Below are positions 14,520-21,699 of a stretch of 27,098 nucleotides of DNA, one piece after another (the stretch's first letter is position 1; each line of letters starts with the position of its first letter). Made by a program: the position numbers and the translations under genes. Origin of the DNA: Elusimicrobia bacterium UBA4817. Its GTDB lineage: Bacteria; Elusimicrobiota; UBA8919. The notes below the pieces were generated by a model. It searched no databases and was not told where the DNA came from. It saw only the letters and a program-made list of their open reading frames with translations. The stretch covers positions 1-27,098 of the forward strand of contig DHFT01000021.1 in assembly GCA_002402375.1 (NCBI GenBank), given 5' to 3'.

Positions 14520-16292
14520 ATGTCCACACCACTTGAAAAATGGGTTGAAAAACAGGCGGAACTTGCAAAACCGAAAAGAATTTACTGGTGCAACGGTTCC
14601 GATAAAGAAGCGAAAGAAATCGTTGAAGTGGGAATGCAAGAGGAAAAAATAAACGACTATCCGGTATTTACCGAGTTAAATCAGAAGACATGGCCCAATG
14701 CCTATCATCACAGAAGTCATCCTACCGATGTCGCAAGAACGGAACAGTTAACCTTTGTGTGTCATCCGGATAAAGAAACGGCCGGACCCAATAATAACTG
14801 GATGCACCCCGACGAAGCGAAGAGAAAACTCACAAAACTTTCAGACGGTTGCATGAAAGGAAGGACTATGTATGTTCTTCCTTATATGATGGGTCATCCC
14901 GATTCGCCGTATTCCAAAGCGTGCGTTCAAATAACGGATGTCAGTTATGTCGCGGTAAGTATGAGAATAATGACTCGGCTGGGAAGCAATGTCGTTAAAA
15001 AAATAGGCAACTCCGAAAATTTCGTGAAAGGGTTTCATTCCGTCGGTGATTTTGACCCGAACAAACGGTTCATCATGCATTTTCCCGATGAGCGTTTGGT
15101 CTGGAGCATCGGTTCCGGTTACGGGGGGAATGCGCTTTTAGGCAAGAAATGTTTTTCTTTGAGAATTGCTTCCTGTCTCGGACTTAAAGAGGGCTGGCTT
15201 GCCGAACATATGGTGGTAATGGGAGTTGAAGATCCGCAGGGAAAAGTAACATATATTGTTGCCGCATTTCCGTCTGCCTGCGGGAAAACCAATCTCGCGA
15301 TGTTGCAATCAACCCTTCCGGGATACAAGATATGGACGCTCGGCGACGATATAGCATGGTTAAATGTCGACTCCGACGGCATCCTTCGGGCCATAAATCC
15401 CGAAACAGGATATTTCGGCGTTGCGCCCGGAACTTCATATAAGACAAATCCCAACATGATGAAAACGCTTAAGGCGGGAAAGTTTTTTCCGACGCTTTTT
15501 ACAAATACCGCAATTGAACGGGACGGAAACGAACCGTGGTGGGAAGGGCTTGACGGTGCGGTGCCGGAACATATCATTGACTGGCTCGGTAACAAATGGA
15601 CGCCGGAAACCGGAACTAAAGCAGCGCATCCGAACTCAAGATTCACCGTCTCAGTTTATAATTCTCCCACACTATCATCTGAGTTTGACAATCCCAAAGG
15701 CGTTCCGATATCGGCGATAATTTTCGGCGGAAAAAGAACGCAACTTGTTCCGCTTGTGGTTGAAAGTTTTAACTGGCAAAACGGCGTATTTTCGGGTGCA
15801 AGGATGGGCTCCGAAACAACCGCCGCCGCTATGGGGTTAAAAGCGGGTGTCCGCCGCGACCCGATGGCTATGCTTCCTTTCTGCGGATACAACATGGGCG
15901 ATTATTTTAAGCATTGGTTGAATATGGGCAAAAAGTTAAAAAATCCGCCGAAGATATTTTCCGTCAACTGGTTCAGAACCGATGAAAACGGTTCATTTAT
16001 CTGGCCCGGTTTCGGAGATAATATCAGAGTTTTGAAATGGATTATTGCCCGTGTTAATAACAATGCGAAAGCGGTTTCTACGCCCATAGGTCTTGTGCCA
16101 AATTTGGATGATTTGGATACAAGCGGCTTGAACATACCTAAAAAAAATCTGGAGAAACTGTTTGAAGTAAAAATTGCCGATTGGAAAGATGAGATAGAGG
16201 ATACGGGAAAATTTTTTGAACAGTTTGGGAAAAACATACCGATTGAATTGAAAAACGAACTTGCAGAACTTTCAAAAAATCTGCCGCAGTGA
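14520..16292 (+). CDS. pckG: Phosphoenolpyruvate carboxykinase (GTP)
   Basis: Interconverts oxaloacetate and phosphoenolpyruvate with GTP/GDP, linking the TCA pool to gluconeogenesis. GTP-class hallmarks are clear: the P-loop FPSACGKTN (250-258), kinase-2 GDDIAWL (275-281), SYGG-type SGYGGNALLGKKCFSLRIA (199-217), and the C-terminal FNWQNGVFSGARMGSETTAAA region with FRTDENGSFIWPGFGDN. The ATG at 14520 with AGGAGG six bases upstream is chosen over an earlier TTG. That gives 590 residues, normal for the family. A MITE-like element and a terminator-like hairpin lie between it and uvrA, so its expression is probably separate. Confidence 0.96.
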   Translation: MSTPLEKWVEKQAELAKPKRIYWCNGSDKEAKEIVEVGMQEEKINDYPVFTELNQKTWPNAYHHRSHPTDVARTEQLTFVCHPDKETAGPNNNWMHPDEAKRKLTKLSDGCMKGRTMYVLPYMMGHPDSPYSKACVQITDVSYVAVSMRIMTRLGSNVVKKIGNSENFVKGFHSVGDFDPNKRFIMHFPDERLVWSIGSGYGGNALLGKKCFSLRIASCLGLKEGWLAEHMVVMGVEDPQGKVTYIVAAFPSACGKTNLAMLQSTLPGYKIWTLGDDIAWLNVDSDGILRAINPETGYFGVAPGTSYKTNPNMMKTLKAGKFFPTLFTNTAIERDGNEPWWEGLDGAVPEHIIDWLGNKWTPETGTKAAHPNSRFTVSVYNSPTLSSEFDNPKGVPISAIIFGGKRTQLVPLVVESFNWQNGVFSGARMGSETTAAAMGLKAGVRRDPMAMLPFCGYNMGDYFKHWLNMGKKLKNPPKIFSVNWFRTDENGSFIWPGFGDNIRVLKWIIARVNNNAKAVSTPIGLVPNLDDLDTSGLNIPKKNLEKLFEVKIADWKDEIEDTGKFFEQFGKNIPIELKNELAELSKNLPQ

Positions 16293-16307
16293 ATAATGGG
16301 AATAATG

Positions 16308-16449
16308 GGGACGGAGGTAATTAAAAGGGCAAACGTATGTTTTTAGACGGTGGCAATATTCCGAATTGAATAATAGTGTCCGTCCCAATTAACCAATTAA
16401 CCATTAACCAATTAACAATTAACCGCAATTAACCAAATTATCCTCCGTC
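16308..16449. repeat. Intergenic inverted arms and AATTAACC tandem repeats
   Basis: GGGACGGA at 16308-16315 pairs with TCCGTCCC at 16379-16386, while the overlapping GACGGAGG (16310-16317) pairs with CCTCCGTC (16442-16449). Between the two right arms, 16387-16436 is an (AATTAACC)n/(ATTAACC)n array of about six units. The left arm can thus pair with either right arm. No gene is seen in this 184-bp gap. Confidence 0.7.
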
Positions 16450-16476
16450 AATTGCAAAAAAATAAGATTTTCTGAT

Positions 16477-18339
16477 ATGACAAAAAAAATAATTTATTTC
16501 TGGGTTCTATTTTTCATCGCTACTTCAGTTGTGATTGCCGGAACTCTTAACGATGCGTTGCTGGAAAGTCAAAATTTCAACCATAAAAAGTCGCTAAAGA
16601 TTTTGAAAAAACTGCCGCCTTCGGAAAATGTTTTGCGGCATCTCGCCTGGGCGCACTTGAAAGTCGGAAATTTTTACGAGGCGTCGGAAATCTTTTCAAC
16701 GCTCAATCAAAGCGATTACGAGATTTTATTCGGGCTCGGGCTTTCCTATTTCCTTCAGGAAGATTACGAAAGTTCGGAAGCATATTTCAAAAAATGTCTG
16801 GCTGTCAACAAAAACATAGCGTCCGCGGAATATTTTTGCGGCGAGATAAAAAACATTCAGGGTTTTACTGACGATGCGGTAAAGCATTACAAAAATGTGC
16901 TGAAACTTGATTCCCATTTTGTAGACGCTCGGCTGAAACTCGCAAGGCGGTATTTTGATACAAAAAAATACGACGACTCTTTCAGGGAATGGTCTAAAAT
17001 TTTAAACATTGACCCGAAATCCAAGGAAGGGCAGGCGAGCAAAGAAACGCTTCTTGCTTTGATTACTAAAAAGCCGGAGGAAATCGTTCCGCCTAAAAGA
17101 ATCGCTGAGGGTACTGCGGTCGCGCCCGCTCCGCTTGCCGAAAAAATTCCTGTTCTGCGTATAGGTATATTGAAAATCGCAAAAGAAATAAATCTGTGGT
17201 CTGAAAGCGGGCTTGAAATTATTGAAGAAAACAAAGTTATATTCACAACCCCGCCCCGCGAAGTTTTTAGCGTTAACGGTTCTTCGGAAATTTTTAAGGG
17301 CAAAAAAATTGTCGTGAAGCCGAAATCAAACAAGCCCGACCACAGCACGATAATTATACGGGATGTAAAATACGCGGAGGGGTTTCCGTGGGCGGGGATT
17401 GCCGATATGGAATACCGCGGCTATTTTGAAATTGTAAAAAGCCCTCCGGGTTTTTCACTTATAAACATTGTTAATCTGGAAGAATATCTTTATTCGGTTT
17501 TGCCGTCGGAAATGACTTCCTGGTGGCCCGAAGAGGCGCTTAAAACTCAGGCGGTTGTCGCCAGAAGCGAGGCGCTTTACAGAAAAAACATCTCGCGCCC
17601 GCACGGAAAAGACAATTTTGACTTATGTTCCGAGCAGCACTGTCAGGTTTACAGCGGCGTAAAGCAGGAAACGGACTCGGCGAAAAAAGCGGTTAACTCA
17701 ACCCGCGGCGAGATTTTGGAATATAACGGAAAACCCGCCCACACGCTTTATTCATCAAACTGCTCGGGACACACGCAGTCGTCAAAAGAATTAAAAAATT
17801 GGAGCGATGTTCCGTACTGGCAGGGTGTCCCGTGCGGAGATATCCTTCCGCCGGTAAATTCCGCAGAACTTGACAGATGGCTTAAACATCCGCCGGATAT
17901 TTTTTGTGCACCCTCAAAATACACATACTATGCCGAAAGCAGATGGATGCGAGTTGTTGAACAGAAAGATTTGGCGGACTGGCTGAACAGAAACTACAAA
18001 CTTGGCGGAATCAAAAAGATAATTCCTCTAAAAAGGTCGCCGTCCGGGCATATAAATCATATCAGGGTTGAGGGAACGAAGGGAAACGCCGACATTGAAA
18101 AAGAAAATCTTATCCGCGGTCTGACTTTCGGTCGTTTGCGTTCAACTAATTTTATCGTTGAATGTTACGGGAAATCAGGCGGGCTTCCGAAGTATTTTAT
18201 TTTTTGGGGTGCCGGATGGGGACATGCCGTCGGGCTTTGTCAGTCGGGTGCCGCCGGCATGGCAGAAAAAAAATACGCTTATCCCGATATATTGAAAAAA
18301 TATTACAAGGATACCTATCTTAAAAAAATGGATTATTAA
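16477..18339 (+). CDS. Exported TPR and SpoIID/LytB-domain protein
   Basis: A 620-residue envelope protein. A signal peptide (1-22, ending VVIAG) is followed by TPR-like helices (about 25-195), a Pro-rich linker (200-225) and a SpoIID domain (about 225-615). In sporulating Firmicutes SpoIID is a lytic transglycosylase acting on peptidoglycan strands lacking side chains; homologues are common in non-sporulating diderms. The catalytic glutamate is E345 (VLPSEM), and the zinc-site motif LCSEQHC (383-389) and terminal GAGWGHAVGLCQSGAAGMA are conserved. It lies just upstream of the pal promoter, so it may cooperate with the Tol-Pal system in cell-wall remodelling; that is inference. Confidence 0.88.
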   Translation: MTKKIIYFWVLFFIATSVVIAGTLNDALLESQNFNHKKSLKILKKLPPSENVLRHLAWAHLKVGNFYEASEIFSTLNQSDYEILFGLGLSYFLQEDYESSEAYFKKCLAVNKNIASAEYFCGEIKNIQGFTDDAVKHYKNVLKLDSHFVDARLKLARRYFDTKKYDDSFREWSKILNIDPKSKEGQASKETLLALITKKPEEIVPPKRIAEGTAVAPAPLAEKIPVLRIGILKIAKEINLWSESGLEIIEENKVIFTTPPREVFSVNGSSEIFKGKKIVVKPKSNKPDHSTIIIRDVKYAEGFPWAGIADMEYRGYFEIVKSPPGFSLINIVNLEEYLYSVLPSEMTSWWPEEALKTQAVVARSEALYRKNISRPHGKDNFDLCSEQHCQVYSGVKQETDSAKKAVNSTRGEILEYNGKPAHTLYSSNCSGHTQSSKELKNWSDVPYWQGVPCGDILPPVNSAELDRWLKHPPDIFCAPSKYTYYAESRWMRVVEQKDLADWLNRNYKLGGIKKIIPLKRSPSGHINHIRVEGTKGNADIEKENLIRGLTFGRLRSTNFIVECYGKSGGLPKYFIFWGAGWGHAVGLCQSGAAGMAEKKYAYPDILKKYYKDTYLKKMDY

Positions 18340-18351
18340 AACCGATTTTCC

Positions 18352-18380
18352 TTGACAAAATCACAAAAATTATTTATAAT
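18352..18380 (+). promoter_or_regulatory. Consensus promoter for the pal-tolB operon
   Basis: TTGACA at 18352-18357, a 17-base spacer and TATAAT at 18375-18380, 13 bases after the SpoIID-gene stop. A second TATAAT at 18384-18389 overlaps downstream. The predicted leader to the pal ATG is about 30 bases and contains AGGGGG at 18405-18410. Confidence 0.78.
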
Positions 18381-18416
18381 AAATATAATGAGAAATTTTA
18401 TATCAGGGGGTGTTTT

Positions 18417-18935
18417 ATGAACAGATGGTTTTACCTTTTACCTTTTACCTTTTACCTTTTACCTGCATTTACCGGTTGTGCCAAGAAAAAAATTGTGAAA
18501 CCGCCGGAACCGATTCAGCAGGTGATTGAAAAGTCAGTTGAGGAGCCGTCTTTAAGAGGAAAAGAATACAAAAAAGTCGCTCAACTTGAAACGGTTTATT
18601 TTGATTATGACGATGCGACCTTACACGCTGATGCGAGAAATATTTTAGCAAAAAACGCAAAGTGGCTTAAAGAAAACAAGGATGTGGAAATTATTGTTGA
18701 AGGCCATTGCGACGAGAGAGGAACAACGGATTACAATATTGCATTGGGAGACCGCCGTGCAAAATCGGTAAGAAGTTATCTGATGAAACTCGGCATAAAA
18801 GGAAACCGCATGGCAACTATATCATATGGCGAGGAAAGACCGGTTGATATTGGACATGACGAATCCACATGGGCGAAGAACCGCCGCGGCGAAATGCTCG
18901 GCAGAATTCCGGAAGATAAAAAAGTGGTTAAGTGA
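18417..18935 (+). CDS. pal: Peptidoglycan-associated lipoprotein Pal
   Basis: Outer-membrane lipoprotein that binds peptidoglycan and TolB. A lipobox FTGC puts the lipidated cysteine at C21. After a spacer (22-60) comes an OmpA-like domain with VYFDYDDATL, then VEGHCDERGTTDYNIALGDR (about 100-119) and ISYGEERPVDIGHDE, then KNRR. All are close to the Pal consensus. The hydrophobic core of the signal peptide (FYLLPFTFYLLP) is entirely encoded by five TTTTACC heptamers. The 172-residue length is normal. First gene of the operon, with its own consensus promoter. Confidence 0.94.
   Translation: MNRWFYLLPFTFYLLPAFTGCAKKKIVKPPEPIQQVIEKSVEEPSLRGKEYKKVAQLETVYFDYDDATLHADARNILAKNAKWLKENKDVEIIVEGHCDERGTTDYNIALGDRRAKSVRSYLMKLGIKGNRMATISYGEERPVDIGHDESTWAKNRRGEMLGRIPEDKKVVK
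18429..18463. repeat. Five TTTTACC heptamers encoding the Pal signal core
   Basis: Five perfect tandem TTTTACC units. They read FYLLPFT cyclically in any frame of this strand and make up residues 5-16 of Pal. Confidence 0.9.
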
Positions 18936-18947
18936 TTAGGTGATTAA

Positions 18948-19673
18948 GTGATTAAGCAATTAAGAAATTTTTTAATCTTTTACCTTCTACCTTTTACCTT
19001 CTACCTGTTTCTAAGCGGCTGCGTTGCTATGCAGAAGGATGTTGTAAATCTTCAAGATGATATAGTAAAACTTCAGAACCAACTTTCCGAAATGCAGAAA
19101 AATCAGGCGGACTTATCCGTTCAGATGGAAGACCTCAACGCCAATATAAAAACATTAAATTCAAAAATAGAGGAGACCAACGAGCGGTTTGTGATTTTCG
19201 GACAGAAACTTGAAGACACGAATGTTGATTTTACGAATAAACTCTCGCTGTTATCCGAAAAAGTTACTAAAAAAATAGAGGAGACAAAACCGACTCCGAC
19301 CCAGATTTACGGCGCCGCCTATACCGATTATACTATGAAAAATTATGATTTGGCAATAGCGGGATTTCAGGAGTATATTCAGCAGTATCCGTCGGGGACG
19401 CTTGTTCCAAATGCACAGTTTTGGATAGGCATATCTTTTTACGATAAGGGTGATTTGGAAAAAGCGGTTGAAAACTTTGACAAACTTATTGCAAATTTCC
19501 CAAAATCGGAAAAAATACCTTCGGCAAAACTGAAAAAGGCAATTTCACTTCTGAAACTTAAAAAAGAAACGGAAGCGATTGCGGTATTTGAAAATATCAT
19601 TAAAAATCACCCGAAAACTTCCGAAGCCAGGCAGTCAGAAAATTATCTTTCCCCTCTCAAAAAACCTCAATGA
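18948..19673 (+). CDS. cpoB: CpoB/YbgF-like lipoprotein
   Basis: Homologue of CpoB (YbgF), which coordinates peptidoglycan synthesis with Tol-Pal constriction. A lipobox LSGC gives lipidated C25, whereas Escherichia coli CpoB is a soluble periplasmic protein. A coiled coil follows (about 30-100; VVNLQDDIVKLQNQLSEMQK continuing into heptads), then TPRs (about 115-235; YGAAYTDYTMKNYDLAIAGF, GDLEKAVENFDKLIANFPKS). The GTG start lies within a GTGATTAA repeat 12 bases after the pal stop. The signal-peptide core is encoded by alternating TTTTACC/TTCTACC heptamers. Its stop overlaps the next ATG. Confidence 0.85.
   Translation: MIKQLRNFLIFYLLPFTFYLFLSGCVAMQKDVVNLQDDIVKLQNQLSEMQKNQADLSVQMEDLNANIKTLNSKIEETNERFVIFGQKLEDTNVDFTNKLSLLSEKVTKKIEETKPTPTQIYGAAYTDYTMKNYDLAIAGFQEYIQQYPSGTLVPNAQFWIGISFYDKGDLEKAVENFDKLIANFPKSEKIPSAKLKKAISLLKLKKETEAIAVFENIIKNHPKTSEARQSENYLSPLKKPQ
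18978..19005. repeat. TTTTACC/TTCTACC heptamers encoding the CpoB signal core
   Basis: Four heptamers alternating TTTTACC and TTCTACC, read as FYLLPFTFYL. Upstream, 18932-18966 is a GTGATTAA/GCAATTAA array that carries the start codon and the charged N-region (MIKQLRN). Confidence 0.85.
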
Positions 19674-20365
19674 CGGATATAAAACTCGGTTTTATTATTT
19701 CAATATCAGTCCATTTTTTGTTTTTTTTATTTTTGTCGCTTGGTTCAAAATCCTCGTCAAAAATTTATTATATTCCTATACAGGTCATCGGCGGCAGTTA
19801 CGGCGGCGGTGGAACTGGTGGTGGCGGCGAAGCAGGCGGTAGTGGCGAAACTGCCGGCGGTATTTCCGCGGAAAAAATATCGGAAACAAAAAAAGCAGGG
19901 GATATTGTAAAGTCCGGTGATATTGTAGCAAGTAAGTTTGTTTCAAAAAAGTCAAAAATAGATAAAAAGGATGTCTTAAAGTGGGAGAAAGAAACAGGAA
20001 AAGGCATCGGTACGGGTTCGGGAAGCGGCACCGGCGGCGGGAGCGGCACCGGAACAGGTATAGGCATTGATGCCGGTAATTTTCCGTATATGGGGTATGT
20101 CAACATTTTAAGAAACAAGGTCGCCCAGAACTGGAATCCGGAACCGTATCCGTCAAGCAGCCCCAAAAAGGTCTTGGTATATTTTAAGATATTAAAAGAC
20201 GGCGTCGTTGCAAACCTGACGGTAAAAGAATCTGCCGGCGTTTCATTTATAGACAGGTCGGCAATAAGGGCGATTACTAATTCCGCACCGTTTCCGCCGT
20301 TACCTGCCGGTTATGCCGACGATTATCTTGGCGTTTATTTTATGTTTGAACTTTCGGGAAGTTAA
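19670..20365 (+). CDS. TonB/TolA-like energy transducer
   Basis: Inner-membrane-anchored protein spanning the periplasm. One N-terminal helix (7-24) contains S11-x3-H15, the TonB/TolA-type S-x3-H pattern used to contact ExbB/ExbD or TolQ/TolR. The linker is Gly/Ser/Thr-rich (41-64 and 110-137) with a Lys-rich middle, rather than the usual Pro-rich or helical spacer. The C-terminal TonB_C domain (about 140-231) has NILRNKVAQNWNPEPY, VYFKILKDGVVANLTVKESA and AITNSAPFPPLP. Given pal, cpoB and tolB around it, a TolA role is more likely than TonB; that is inference. No tolQ or tolR gene is in the window. Confidence 0.82.
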   Translation: MTDIKLGFIISISVHFLFFLFLSLGSKSSSKIYYIPIQVIGGSYGGGGTGGGGEAGGSGETAGGISAEKISETKKAGDIVKSGDIVASKFVSKKSKIDKKDVLKWEKETGKGIGTGSGSGTGGGSGTGTGIGIDAGNFPYMGYVNILRNKVAQNWNPEPYPSSSPKKVLVYFKILKDGVVANLTVKESAGVSFIDRSAIRAITNSAPFPPLPAGYADDYLGVYFMFELSGS

Positions 20366-20370
20366 AAGCA

Positions 20371-21666
20371 ATGCAAAATTCAAAATTAAAAATTAAAAAT
20401 TACGGTTTGTTTTTTATATCCATTTTATATTTTTCATTTTTCATTTTTAATTGCCTTTCTGGTGCCGATATTTTTTTGCAACTTAAATCAGGCGGACGAA
20501 AAACAAACATTTTTATTTATCCCACGGATAATTCAAGACATTCTGCGGATATTCGGAAAATTGTTTCAGAAGACCTTATATATTCCGGAATTTTTAATTT
20601 AATTTCTCTGCCGTCGGGACAATTATTTGCAACAAAATTTGATTTTCAGAAAAGTGACCGTGATATCGCCGTTGCAAACGGGATAGATACCGTAGTGAAA
20701 TTTGAATCAAAAACAAGCAAAAACAAAATTACGCTTTCCGGTAACTTATGGGATGCCGCCTCCGCTAAAAAAATTTTTGATAAAGAATATAAATATCCCG
20801 AGCATGAAATAAGAAAACTTGCCCATAATTTTTCCGAGGATATAATAAAATCGCTTACCGGACAGAAGATAAGTTTTTCCTCTAAAATCGCATTTTCAAA
20901 TACTATGTCGGGTAATAAAGAAATATGGTGCGTTGATTACGACGGCAAAAATCTTATGCGGCTTACATATAATAACTCAATTTCCGTTTTACCGAAATTC
21001 TCTTCCGACGGGAAATATATCTATTACACCACATACAAAGACGGCAATCCGGATATATTCAGGTATGATTTTGAAAAAAACCGCTCCGTTTCATTCATTA
21101 CATATCAGGGATTGAACATTACCGGTTCCGCTTCTCCCGACGGTGAGTATCTTATAGCGACGCTTTCAAAAGACGGCGACTCGGAACTTTATCTTTTTAC
21201 TACGGATGGAAAAATTGCGAGACGGCTTACCTATTCAAGAGGGGTGGATACCGCTGCATCTTTTTCGCCCAACTCACACGAATTTGTTTTCGTTTCCGAC
21301 CGAGGCGGAAATCCGCAGTTGTATATTATGGATATAGAGGGTTCAAATTTAAGAAAAATTACGCATAGCGGATATAATGATTCGCCATGCTGGTCTCCCG
21401 TCGGCGGTGCGATTGCGTTTACAAAAAGAACCGGTTCGCGTTTTGATATTTACGTTATGGACGTAAGCACAAACAAGGAATATCAACTGACAAAAAATTC
21501 CGGTTCAAATGAAAACCCGTCATTTTCCACCGACGGTCGGCGTATAATTTTTTCTTCCAACAGAACCGGTAGATACGAACTTTTCAGCATGTACGCCGAC
21601 GGCACCGAGCAGAAACCGATTAGTTCTATCGCAAAGGAATCCACAAATCCCGTTTGGTCTCCTTGA
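20371..21666 (+). CDS. tolB: Tol-Pal system beta-propeller TolB
   Basis: Periplasmic Tol-Pal component that binds Pal. A signal peptide (1-31, ending CLSGA) is followed by the N-terminal alpha/beta domain (about 33-165; SEDLIYSGIFNLI) and a six-bladed propeller of WD40-like (PD40) repeats (about 170-431). The repeats are of the form SPDGEYLIATLSKDGDSELYLFTTDG, NPQLYIMDIEGSNLRKITH and FSTDGRRIIFSSNRTGRYELF, typical of TolB. The 431-residue length is normal. The N-region and core of the signal peptide are encoded by AAAATTA and TTTTTCA heptamers. The gene ends in the promoter of the next gene. Confidence 0.93.
   Translation: MQNSKLKIKNYGLFFISILYFSFFIFNCLSGADIFLQLKSGGRKTNIFIYPTDNSRHSADIRKIVSEDLIYSGIFNLISLPSGQLFATKFDFQKSDRDIAVANGIDTVVKFESKTSKNKITLSGNLWDAASAKKIFDKEYKYPEHEIRKLAHNFSEDIIKSLTGQKISFSSKIAFSNTMSGNKEIWCVDYDGKNLMRLTYNNSISVLPKFSSDGKYIYYTTYKDGNPDIFRYDFEKNRSVSFITYQGLNITGSASPDGEYLIATLSKDGDSELYLFTTDGKIARRLTYSRGVDTAASFSPNSHEFVFVSDRGGNPQLYIMDIEGSNLRKITHSGYNDSPCWSPVGGAIAFTKRTGSRFDIYVMDVSTNKEYQLTKNSGSNENPSFSTDGRRIIFSSNRTGRYELFSMYADGTEQKPISSIAKESTNPVWSP
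20375..20450. repeat. Paired heptamers encoding the TolB signal peptide
   Basis: The left arm 20375-20402 is AAAATTC followed by three AAAATTA units and encodes the charged stretch NSKLKIKNY. The right arm 20430-20450 is TTTTTCA, TTTTTCA, TTTTTAA and encodes part of the hydrophobic core (FSFFIF). The arms are nearly complementary, so the signal-peptide coding region can form a hairpin. Confidence 0.8.
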
Positions 21667-21691
21667 CATTTTTTTTATTTCGTGGTATAAT
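21663..21691 (+). promoter_or_regulatory. Consensus promoter, near-leaderless, for the TPR gene
   Basis: TTGACA at 21663-21668 overlaps the tolB stop codon, followed by a 17-base spacer and TATAAT at 21686-21691. Transcription should start near 21698, while the ATG is at 21700, so the mRNA would have almost no 5' leader. No ribosome-binding site is visible. Confidence 0.75.
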
Positions 21692-21699
21692 TTTTCATT

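Noticed and set aside
19798..20166. Minus-strand open frame with a Pro-rich sequence opposite the TonB/TolA-like gene
   Set aside because: It is the mirror of the Gly-rich linker (Gly codons read as Pro on the other strand), with no start signal or family match.
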